Shown: positions 6,473-13,572 of the stretch, in pieces
Numbering within the stretch: the stretch's first letter is position 1
How the letters are laid out: each line of letters starts with the position of its first letter
The notes under the pieces: generated by a model
What the model was told of the DNA's origin: nothing
What the model saw: only the letters and a program-made list of their open reading frames with translations
The model's database searches: none
DNA from: Candidatus Poseidoniales archaeon
Lineage (GTDB): Archaea; Thermoplasmatota; Poseidoniia; Poseidoniales; Poseidoniaceae
Assembly: GCA_012270265.1 (NCBI GenBank)
Contig: JAAXIR010000207.1
Span: 1-17,078, forward strand
Direction: 5' to 3'
DNA: 17,078 nt
Position numbers and translations under genes: made by a program

Positions 6473-8290
6473 TCAATCTCGTTGTTGAAGCATTGCAACA
6501 ACAAAGCCGACACAGATGAGAGCTGTGATGGTTGGAGCGAAGGACGGAACCAAGCCAGGGCTCGAGATATCAGCGCCGGTGACGACCATGTAGTGATCGT
6601 TGTTGATCTCACTGTTCTCATCAATGACATTGGTCGGATCGATGCGAAGGCGCAAGTCGTACTGACCACTGTTTGGAACTGTGTAGGTCCATTCAATGGT
6701 TTCAACACCATCGCCAAGCGACCCTGCAGGGAGCGTTACAACATTCATGACCGTCCAGTCCGTTGTCGCACTACGGTCAGCAGGGGCAGCTTCAAGACTG
6801 ATGACAACCGCTCCAGCGTAGATTTGATTTGAACGTAATTCACCAGTGATGGTGATGTTTCCAAACGTTTCACCAGGACGTACAACCAATCGATCAACGT
6901 CTGTAGCGGTTGCATTCCATGACAGATCAAGTCCTGGCATGACTTGGAAGGCTTGAGGTTCCGTTGTTTCGGTGTTTCCAGCCTCATCGGCAACCGTTGC
7001 ACGAAGCATGAGGTATTGACGAGATTTTGTTGCCCAGTTGGCCAAAGCCAATCCACGGTCCAATCCCGAACCTGGAAGTTCGAGCCACTGTCCTGATAGA
7101 TCAGGAGTTTGACCAACACCGTTGGAGTCAAATCCGTATTGCAATGAAACAGTGCTCTCATCAACACCTGAGAGAAGATCGTAGGTCGAGAAGGAGATGT
7201 TTGCTATACCAATCAAATCGGTTGTCAGTGGGTCGACTGTCCAACCAACGAGTTCAGGCATTGATGTATCGATACGAATGGTATCCGAGACAGTGTTGCC
7301 CGTGTTTCCAACGCGGTCTGTGGCTCGCCACGACAGGCTGTGATTACCTTCGCTCAATTCGATGGTATGTGTGTTTGAGGTAAGAGAAGTCCACGTTCCA
7401 CCATCAATTTGCAATTCAACGAAGTCAACACCGCTTCCTGAACCATCGTTGGCAGCATCAAGAATGCCACTGATACTGATCGAGGTCGTGGATTGCCATG
7501 TGTTTCCATTGCCAACGGAAACACTGCTCATGGTTGGACCAGTTCGGTCAATTCCGATGAAGATGGTCTCAGAGCTGCTGAGTCCAGAATCATCGAAGAC
7601 CGTAAGACGAGGATTCCATGTACCTTCCGAAAACGAACCACTGCTCCAATCCCAACCATACGCAAGCGACGTTGGACCGTCGGCTGAAGGTGAACCAGGG
7701 CCAGGAACATTCTGGAGTGTAGCTCGGTCAAAATCGTCATCGGAAATACCGTAGCGGAATTCAAGGGTTCCCGTTTCACTCACATTGAACCAAGCTCGAT
7801 CGGTACTCGCTGCTCCACTTCCAACATCGGGAGAGAGGACAGTGAACGCTGTGATTTCAGGAATGTGATTGTCGATGGTGAACTCATCGGTCGTGCTGAT
7901 GGTGAAATCACTCACATCGGTATCCCATCCCGTCGCACGAAGCGTGTAGGTTCCGTTGGTGTAGGATGTTGAATCGAGATTGAACAACCAAGGGGTACCT
8001 GTGAGGTTTGTAACCGTTGCATAGGCGCTTCCAACTTCAGCGATTTCAACAAGGATCGAATCAATCGTCCCCGAGCCGGACAGTGCAAACGTGACGGTTT
8101 TCAAGCCGGTCACGGATTCGTCTTCAGCAGGGCCGTTTGAGAAAACGATGCTCACGCCCGAAGTGTTGGATGCCTCTACGCGTTCTTCGAGGTGTGTTGC
8201 AATCGGTGGTGAAACCGAGAGCATAGAAAGAAGCAGAAAGGAGACGAGACCGATGGCAACAACTCTCCCTCCCATGCTTTGCCTAGACAT
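6473..8290 (-). CDS. Secreted, C-terminally anchored Ig-like/CARDB surface protein
   Basis: A 605-residue predicted envelope protein of unknown specific role. The N-terminus (MSRQSMGGRVV, then a hydrophobic run at 8-27) is a signal peptide or anchor. The exterior part has beta-rich repeats joined by IDNHIP (139-144), IDRTGP (247-252) and IDTSMP (340-345), typical of bacterial/archaeal Ig-like modules. A CARDB-like domain at about 450-572 ends in the family signature IDPTNVIDENSEINNDH. A hydrophobic helix at 584-600 and the short tail QQRD form a C-terminal anchor. About eight N-x-S/T sequons suggest glycosylation. The ATG at 8290 is chosen over the upstream TTG at 8305 because GGGTGGTC lies just before it and a TATA-like element sits at the right distance. 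It is divergent from a second large surface protein, so the two may be partners, for example in adhesion or substrate binding. No catalytic motif is seen. Confidence 0.8.
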   Translation of the reverse strand: MSRQSMGGRVVAIGLVSFLLLSMLSVSPPIATHLEERVEASNTSGVSIVFSNGPAEDESVTGLKTVTFALSGSGTIDSILVEIAEVGSAYATVTNLTGTPWLFNLDSTSYTNGTYTLRATGWDTDVSDFTISTTDEFTIDNHIPEITAFTVLSPDVGSGAASTDRAWFNVSETGTLEFRYGISDDDFDRATLQNVPGPGSPSADGPTSLAYGWDWSSGSFSEGTWNPRLTVFDDSGLSSSETIFIGIDRTGPTMSSVSVGNGNTWQSTTSISISGILDAANDGSGSGVDFVELQIDGGTWTSLTSNTHTIELSEGNHSLSWRATDRVGNTGNTVSDTIRIDTSMPELVGWTVDPLTTDLIGIANISFSTYDLLSGVDESTVSLQYGFDSNGVGQTPDLSGQWLELPGSGLDRGLALANWATKSRQYLMLRATVADEAGNTETTEPQAFQVMPGLDLSWNATATDVDRLVVRPGETFGNITITGELRSNQIYAGAVVISLEAAPADRSATTDWTVMNVVTLPAGSLGDGVETIEWTYTVPNSGQYDLRLRIDPTNVIDENSEINNDHYMVVTGADISSPGLVPSFAPTITALICVGFVVAMLQQRD

Positions 8291-8324
8291 GCGACCACCC
8301 TTCAATTCTCCCCTTCTACCATGA

Positions 8325-8333
8325 GAATATGTA
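8325..8333 (-). promoter_or_regulatory. TATA-like element for the minus-strand surface protein
   Basis: On the minus strand this reads TACATATTC. A transcription start about 25 bases downstream would fall near 8304 and leave a leader of about 14 bases containing the GGGTGGTC ribosome site before the ATG at 8290. In the same 102-base divergent spacer (8291-8392) I see no clear TATA box or Shine-Dalgarno for the plus-strand gene. Confidence 0.35.
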
Positions 8334-8392
8334 GGGTCTTGTTGGGGTATTGACCAGATGGGTTCAAGTGCTTTGCATGTCGTCGAATTATC

Positions 8393-11212
8393 ATGGCGAG
8401 AGGCGCATATGCAATCTGTTGTGTTCTCCTGATGCTGACATCTCTAGCAGTTGTCCCAGCAAGTTCGTACGATAGCAACGGAGTGGAGGCTTCGGAACAA
8501 ACGCTGAGCATTCTCCCTGCAAGTCCCACTGAAGGCGGTTCAATCACGGGTTCGTTGACGCTACAAAACAACAACGCTCAACTTGCAGCGAATGTCGAAT
8601 ACTCGTTTTACGCGAATGCGATTTCGCCGAGCACGCGTCTCTTGACGTCAACAGTGAACATTCAAGCAAATGATTTCGCAACCGTATCGGCAACATGGGA
8701 TGGTTTGGCTGTAGGCGAGAACAAGCTTTGGGTGAGTTATTCCTACAACAATGGACCTACGCACGAATTCTACCACTCATTTGTTGTCGAAGGCCTACCA
8801 AGTCTGTACATTATCGAGACATCGATGAATCCATCCACAGGCATTCATGCAGGCGATACGGTTGAGTTGAACACGAAAATAGGAAACATTGGCAGCGTGG
8901 ATGCATCAACCTCGCATCTCGGAATCAATTATCCTGGTTCAATGACCGATGTCGAATTGTCAACTGAAGCAATTACTGCAGGATCCGAAGTTTGGGTCAA
9001 CACCACGTTTGTTGCCCCTCCAACAGGTTCCTATGACATCATCCTCACACCGGATGCACAAGACGAAATCATGGAATCTTCCGAACAAGGAAAAGAAGCA
9101 ACGGTTGCTTTGATTGTTGATGCGCGAATGGATCTATCGCATTCAGGTGACGTTACGATAACGGCAACACAAGGCTCTCTCATCGGTCCGTGGACTGTAT
9201 CCGGTGTCCTCGCTCGAGAAGCTGGCGAGGGTGAGACAACGGTTCCAATGGGCTTGGAAATTCGTGAAGGTGCCTCTGTTCTTCGCTCTCTGCAATCCTT
9301 CGATGTGGTGATGGCAGGAACGGGATACAGCCAACAGGCGTGGACAACCTCCATCCAAAGTTCTGATATTGCCGGTTTGCCAACAGGTCAATACACGCTT
9401 GCAGTCAACATCGACCCATATGGAATGGGCTTGTTCACGCAAGAAAGTACCGAGAACGATGTCCTGCTGACGACCTTCACACTACCTGAACTCCCCGACG
9501 TTTTCGTTGATCCACTTGCGCTCGCGAATCGTTCATCCGTCGCAGCAGGTGAATTCGTTGATTGGTCGATGTCTGCAACCAATACAGGCGATGTAACCGT
9601 TTCTGGGACATTCTACTACACATGGGAAGGCCAGACGTTTGAATCACCACTGGTCGTACTAACATCTGGGCAAACCTACACCTACACAACATCGCATGGA
9701 ACCGCTCTGGGACAACATACGGCAGAAATCAGTGTCCAATGGCGGGCTGCATCAGGCTCCTACGATCGAGTTCCAACGAACAGTCTCGCAACCGGTTCGG
9801 TGATGGTTGAAGCCAGCCTGCAACTTGATTGGGACCCTGATTCCATGGTTTTGACCGATGATGCTGGCGAGGCTGCGAGTTTCCCACTTGAATCTGGTGA
9901 GAAGTATACAATGTCATTGGATGTCAAATCAACCCGTGGAACGGGTGATGTTTCGTTCACCTGTAAGAACAGTCAGAATACGTGGGATACAATCGATGTT
10001 TCGATTGCAAACCCTGGTGATCGGGCAGAGGTCTCGTGTACGTTCACAGCATCTGGGAAGATGTCCATCGTTCAGTTGATTCCATCCGATTCGATGGTGG
10101 CTGATACGTACGAGCGTTCGTTCTCAACCGTCTTCATCGACGGCACCGGCGCAAACGGTGGCATCAGCGATGGAACTGGCACAGCCGGTCGGAGGTGCGT
10201 TGGAGCACTCGCCGTGATCGGTGTGTTGGTTGCTGCAATTCTCCTCACTCGTGAGCGTGAGGAAGAGGTTGAACGTGACATTTTCAATTACTGTCCTGCT
10301 TGTGATGGTGAGCTAGAGGGCGATGAGAACCGCTGCCCGCATTGTTCGTTTAACCTACGTAAGGCACGATCTCAATTCCATGACTGCCATGAGTGCGGTG
10401 AATCCATCCCCGACTTGATGGAGAATTGTGCATATTGTGGTGCTGAACAGGATGTTTCTCAGTTCTTTGAACGCCGTGAACGTCGTATTCGAGATGTTCC
10501 AGAAGAGAAAGAATTGGTCTCTCTTCCTGAAGAGGACGAGAATGAAATCGTCAGTGGTTCGGAAGACTTTGCTGACGCTGTCAAAGAATTTGGTTACGAT
10601 GAATCCAATCTTGAAGATGAATGGGACGAGAACGTTGTTGCTGCTGAACAAGAAGTCACTGCTGCATACGATTTGCGTAATGCAGATGAGATTGCCATGG
10701 AAGACATGACCGAAGAGGAAATCGAGGCCATGCAGAACCAAGTTGTGACCACACTCAAGTCCGTTGAGGAATCGTTTGAAGGTCATGATTTGGATGCATT
10801 CTTGCCGTCAAAGGATGAGATGAAATCGCTCAAGGATGATGGCAAAGACAAGGATGGTGCTGCTTGGACCACGCTCTCTGCAAGCGATGCAGAAATCCGT
10901 GGAGATCTGTACGAGCTTACGGGTGAAGAAGGTGTCATGCCAGGCGAGAAGGTTGTCGTTGGAATGGGTCTGACCGACAGTTCGCTCGCTGGAAACGAAA
11001 TCACCGAAGCAAGTGCCGACTTTGCCTTCGAAGACGATGCTGAAGTGCCGCTAACAGCAGACGATGATGAAACAGCTCCAGCCGCCAAGCCTCGCCGACG
11101 CCCACGCAGAAAGCGTGAGCCTGCCGTTGAAACAGCCGATTGTGGTGCATGTGGTGCAGTCATTCCTGCAGATGCAAAGGAATGCCCTACATGCGGTGCA
11201 AAATTCGAGTGA
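8393..11212 (+). CDS. Transmembrane protein with CARDB-like exterior and cytoplasmic zinc ribbons
   Basis: A 939-residue protein not assignable to a named family. A signal peptide (residues 1 to about 24, cleavage near PASS) is followed by roughly 570 exterior residues of repeated beta-sandwich modules of CARDB type, e.g. GDTVELNTKIGNIGSVDAST and SVAAGEFVDWSMSATNTGDV. A Gly-rich stretch leads to one membrane helix (about 602-620), then basic and acidic residues. Inside the cell are two adjoining Cys4 zinc ribbons (C634, C637, C648, C651 and C665, C668, C679, C682). A very acidic region of about 210 residues follows, then a basic patch (PRRRPRRKR) and a third Cys4 unit at the extreme C-terminus (C917, C920, C931, C934). 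The topology suggests passing an outside signal to protein or nucleic-acid partners inside, but no catalytic domain is visible. The ATG at 8393 has no Shine-Dalgarno. A small membrane protein follows after nine bases and is probably co-transcribed. Confidence 0.82.
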   Translation: MARGAYAICCVLLMLTSLAVVPASSYDSNGVEASEQTLSILPASPTEGGSITGSLTLQNNNAQLAANVEYSFYANAISPSTRLLTSTVNIQANDFATVSATWDGLAVGENKLWVSYSYNNGPTHEFYHSFVVEGLPSLYIIETSMNPSTGIHAGDTVELNTKIGNIGSVDASTSHLGINYPGSMTDVELSTEAITAGSEVWVNTTFVAPPTGSYDIILTPDAQDEIMESSEQGKEATVALIVDARMDLSHSGDVTITATQGSLIGPWTVSGVLAREAGEGETTVPMGLEIREGASVLRSLQSFDVVMAGTGYSQQAWTTSIQSSDIAGLPTGQYTLAVNIDPYGMGLFTQESTENDVLLTTFTLPELPDVFVDPLALANRSSVAAGEFVDWSMSATNTGDVTVSGTFYYTWEGQTFESPLVVLTSGQTYTYTTSHGTALGQHTAEISVQWRAASGSYDRVPTNSLATGSVMVEASLQLDWDPDSMVLTDDAGEAASFPLESGEKYTMSLDVKSTRGTGDVSFTCKNSQNTWDTIDVSIANPGDRAEVSCTFTASGKMSIVQLIPSDSMVADTYERSFSTVFIDGTGANGGISDGTGTAGRRCVGALAVIGVLVAAILLTREREEEVERDIFNYCPACDGELEGDENRCPHCSFNLRKARSQFHDCHECGESIPDLMENCAYCGAEQDVSQFFERRERRIRDVPEEKELVSLPEEDENEIVSGSEDFADAVKEFGYDESNLEDEWDENVVAAEQEVTAAYDLRNADEIAMEDMTEEEIEAMQNQVVTTLKSVEESFEGHDLDAFLPSKDEMKSLKDDGKDKDGAAWTTLSASDAEIRGDLYELTGEEGVMPGEKVVVGMGLTDSSLAGNEITEASADFAFEDDAEVPLTADDDETAPAAKPRRRPRRKREPAVETADCGACGAVIPADAKECPTCGAKFE

Positions 11213-11215
11213 GGT
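11209..11215 (+). promoter_or_regulatory. Shine-Dalgarno supporting a TTG start at 11222
   Basis: GTGAGGT overlaps the stop codon of the zinc-ribbon membrane protein and ends six bases before the TTG at 11222. There is no nearby in-frame ATG, so this site decides the start and implies coupling with the gene upstream. Confidence 0.6.
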
Positions 11216-11221
11216 TTTCCT

Positions 11222-11578
11222 TTGGAGAAGAACAAACACATTGTGACTACCATTGTTGGCGTTCTTTCCCTCTGCTGGGGTACTCTTGGAATAACGGTCA
11301 TGTCTTGGGCAGCATACACACAGTTCACTTCAGGAGATTATCAAGGTGGTACAGGTGGAGTCATATTTGGATTGATTTACAGCGTTGTTGCCGTAAGTGG
11401 ATCCATCCTAATTTTGAATCGTAGAAAACTCGGCCAGTACATGCTTTGGTTCATTGAACCGTGGGCAATGATTGACAATACGCTCCATTATGACGAACTA
11501 TCAGCACCCTATGTGTTACCTCTGATGCTCCTAATTGTGTGGTCATTACCTACCTTCGTGGCAAAAGATTTGCAGTAA
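11222..11578 (+). CDS. Small multi-pass membrane protein, unknown function
   Basis: I do not recognise this 118-residue protein. It has hydrophobic helices at about 6-32, 45-66 and 95-114, with a further aromatic-rich amphipathic segment at 70-84 (GQYMLWFIEPWAMI). A short basic loop, NRRKL (66-70), suggests the cytoplasmic side. It starts with TTG at 11222 behind a good Shine-Dalgarno and nine bases after the zinc-ribbon membrane protein, so it is likely in that operon and may assist or sit beside that protein. It contains no conserved polar residues that would suggest a transporter or enzyme. Base composition is somewhat more AT-rich than in neighbours. The DNA from 11579 to 11732 shows no gene that I can support, only a promoter-like site for the next gene. 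Confidence 0.65.
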   Translation: MEKNKHIVTTIVGVLSLCWGTLGITVMSWAAYTQFTSGDYQGGTGGVIFGLIYSVVAVSGSILILNRRKLGQYMLWFIEPWAMIDNTLHYDELSAPYVLPLMLLIVWSLPTFVAKDLQ

Positions 11579-11700
11579 TTTCGATGCCTGTCAGCACTCA
11601 TAGGGTTCGTCATCGCTTGCGCTCGGAGTTGTCGTTGCGTCATTCAGGCGTTTTCGTTGAGATTGAACGGTGGTTTGAACGCTTCCCCATGACGGGGTGA

Positions 11701-11710
11701 TTTTCATATT
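11701..11710 (+). promoter_or_regulatory. TATA-like element for the lipoprotein gene
   Basis: TTTTCATATT is the most AT-rich decamer in the 154-base spacer. Its centre lies about 27 bases before the ATG at 11733. An archaeal promoter of this spacing would start transcription at or next to that ATG, giving a leaderless message, consistent with the lack of a clear Shine-Dalgarno there. Confidence 0.35.
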
Positions 11711-11732
11711 GTTGAGTCGGTTGGGCAACATC

Positions 11733-12284
11733 ATGCAGCAGAGGTTGTTTCCAGTCTTTGTGGCCCTTTCCATGCTGCTGCTTTCTGCCTCAGGTTGCAT
11801 TGGCCTTCTCCAGGGAAGGGAATACATGGAGCATCTTCGGGGCGATGTACAGCAATCCACATCCATCAAAACGACCGTCGTTGAGCATTATTTTACCAAC
11901 GCTGAAATCAATGTTGAGTGGAACGAGAAGTTTACTGTTGATTCTGAAGTAACAAAGATTGTTTTTTATATCAATACTGAAAATGCTGGTGAAATCATCC
12001 GTGAACTGTTCCCGGATTTCTTTGATCTACGAGAAGTAAACGTCGAAATCAAAGATCCATCTGGAGCGCTCAAGTACAATGCCACACACGATACAACGAA
12101 AACAGCTCCATACGTTCTCATCGAACCAGAGGCCGATGGTGAGTTCATCTCCGGAGAATGGAACATCAACATTGTTGGAACTGGTGGTGGAATCATTTCA
12201 GAACAAGACAATTTCCTTCTCAGTGTGGATGTGACTCGAACCTGCACCATCTATCCACAAGACGACGTATGTGTCGTCGATTAG
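11733..12284 (+). CDS. Putative secreted lipoprotein, unknown function
   Basis: A 183-residue protein with a lipoprotein-type signal: MQQR, a hydrophobic core, then LLLSASGC with the candidate lipid-modified Cys22. The Ala at -3 is less usual than Leu, so the lipobox is acceptable but not perfect. The mature part is beta-rich and polar, with no recognised catalytic motif. It includes a segment EIKDPSGALKYNATHD that resembles jelly-roll or Ig-like secreted domains. Two Cys close to the end (TCTIYPQDDVC) could form a disulfide outside the cell. The ATG at 11733 is preferred over the GTG at 11697 because it gives a compact signal peptide and fits the TATA-like element. Its stop codon overlaps the stop of the nuclease gene on the other strand. 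A role with the neighbouring envelope genes is possible but unproven. Confidence 0.65.
   Translation: MQQRLFPVFVALSMLLLSASGCIGLLQGREYMEHLRGDVQQSTSIKTTVVEHYFTNAEINVEWNEKFTVDSEVTKIVFYINTENAGEIIRELFPDFFDLREVNVEIKDPSGALKYNATHDTTKTAPYVLIEPEADGEFISGEWNINIVGTGGGIISEQDNFLLSVDVTRTCTIYPQDDVCVVD
12261..12278. terminator. Inverted repeat at the lipoprotein/nuclease junction
   Basis: GACGAC (12261-12266) and GTCGTC (12273-12278) are a perfect six-base inverted repeat with a six-base loop. It ends two bases before the overlapping stop codons of the converging genes. For the minus-strand nuclease it lies directly after the stop; for the lipoprotein it lies in the last codons. A shared 3'-end structure is possible, though no T-run follows. 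Confidence 0.3.
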
Positions 12285-13498
12285 ACAAGCGATTCGCTGC
12301 ACGCGTAACGTCGACTACAGTTTCGGCACTTGCCTTCACGCTCGTGATTGCGTTTTGCACCACCTTCTACCATCAATCGTTGGACTTCGATGATGCTGTC
12401 TTGAAGATGCTGTTTTGCATGTTGATCCCAGTACACTTGATGGATGTCTTCATCTCCATAACGAAGAATGCCATATGGCGGCGTCTTTCCTGTACTCGTC
12501 TCGACCAATGAGATGTAGGCGAGAAGTTGCAGGCGGTGGGATTTATGCGGTTTCTTCGGGATTCTCCCAGTCTTTTGCTCAACCGGAATGAACTCCCCAT
12601 CGATGATGACAATTTGGTCCGGACGCCCTCGCAGTCCAGAAACTTCGTCCAGCAGACGATCACTGCTTTTCTCATCGTCTGAGTAAGACAGTTCTTTACC
12701 TTCTTCAAGACCTGCTTTTTCTCGACGTTCGATCATTTCGTTTTCCGCTTTGAGTGAACGCTGGAGTTGCCATGTAGCGAAAAGTGTCCAAACAAAGGCG
12801 ATAATGAGGAGCACAAATCCTGCTTGATTCCGATCTTCCGCAGCAACCAGAGCGATGGCGTGAATACCGATGACAATCGTTGCTAAGAGCAAACCTGCCT
12901 CTGTTTTTCCGGCAGAAAACCATCCTCCAAGGAATCCGATAGGACTCCATGTTGGTTCCAATCCAGTTGACTCGAATCGGTCTTTCATATCTCGAATTTC
13001 CTTGATACTACGTTCAATCTTGAACCAATTTCGCCCCGGGAGTGCAATCGATAAAACTGCAGCAATCAGGCATGAAACAGACCACATGGAAAGTACTCGA
13101 GCGAATTCAATTGGTGAGTTCATCATGTCATCGAGGTAAACAAAAGCGAAGGCATCGAAAGCAAAGGCGATGATAATTCCAAACCACCACGACCAAATTA
13201 ACAGTGATCGACGCATCCGAATCAATGCTTCCTGATAGTCGCTCATTACATTGTGAATTTCTTTGTGTTTGACGACACCTTCTTCTACGGCTTCACCGAT
13301 GCCGGTTGCTCCTTCTTTTGCCAACTGCCAAGACAGGGGGCAATACATGAAGCGCTCCAAATCACTTGCACTGACAGGCAACGCTTTCTCTGAATCGTCG
13401 AGATAGTAGCCCTCTGGGCCTATTTTTGCATCGGCAAAACTGACCCCCATGAATTCATCTTTCACCCACATAGATTTGACTTCTTCCCCTTCTTTCAT
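12281..13498 (-). CDS. Membrane-embedded Cas4/RecB-like PD-(D/E)XK nuclease with Fe-S cysteines
   Basis: A 405-residue protein with the complete Cas4-type motif set. The first cluster Cys is C53 in RFMYCPLSW. Motif I is His78 in EGVVKHKEIH. Asp294 follows in LRGRPDQIV, then Glu307-Gln-Lys309 in PVEQKTG, and the QxxxY motif at 324-328 (QLLAY). The last three cluster cysteines are C391, C394 and C400 in KCRNCSRRYAC. The spacing C-x2-C-x5-C is the same as in characterised archaeal Cas4 proteins, which are DNA exonucleases with a 4Fe-4S cluster. Unusually, about 150 residues between motif I and Asp294 carry four predicted membrane helices (about 99-121, 134-154, 201-220, 226-243), plus a charged coiled-coil-like stretch at 244-270. 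Plain Cas4 has no such insert. The ATG at 13498 is chosen; a TTG lies one codon upstream and no Shine-Dalgarno is evident for either. No cas genes or CRISPR repeats are near. Its DNA substrate and membrane role are unknown. Confidence 0.82.
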   Translation of the reverse strand: MKEGEEVKSMWVKDEFMGVSFADAKIGPEGYYLDDSEKALPVSASDLERFMYCPLSWQLAKEGATGIGEAVEEGVVKHKEIHNVMSDYQEALIRMRRSLLIWSWWFGIIIAFAFDAFAFVYLDDMMNSPIEFARVLSMWSVSCLIAAVLSIALPGRNWFKIERSIKEIRDMKDRFESTGLEPTWSPIGFLGGWFSAGKTEAGLLLATIVIGIHAIALVAAEDRNQAGFVLLIIAFVWTLFATWQLQRSLKAENEMIERREKAGLEEGKELSYSDDEKSSDRLLDEVSGLRGRPDQIVIIDGEFIPVEQKTGRIPKKPHKSHRLQLLAYISLVETSTGKTPPYGILRYGDEDIHQVYWDQHAKQHLQDSIIEVQRLMVEGGAKRNHEREGKCRNCSRRYACSESLV

Positions 13499-13572
13499 CA
13501 AAAACGTAGTTTGGAGATGATGCGAAGCGGTTAAGAAGAGGGTTCAGGTCGGTTGCTTGCTGAGGCACTACT

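Noticed and set aside
11579..11732. A small RNA or tRNA gene in the longest spacer
   Set aside because: I looked for cloverleaf arms and a T-loop sequence and found none. A four-base CCCC/GGGG pair at about 11686-11697 is too short to support an RNA gene. Only a TATA-like site is listed.
11697..11732. GTG 11697 as the lipoprotein start
   Set aside because: It would put 12 residues before the signal peptide and place the TATA-like element inside the coding region; the ATG at 11733 gives a compact lipoprotein signal.
12281..13498. CRISPR-Cas locus suggested by the Cas4-like protein
   Set aside because: There are no cas1, cas2 or effector genes and no direct repeats with spacers anywhere in the window, so the protein is treated as a stand-alone nuclease.
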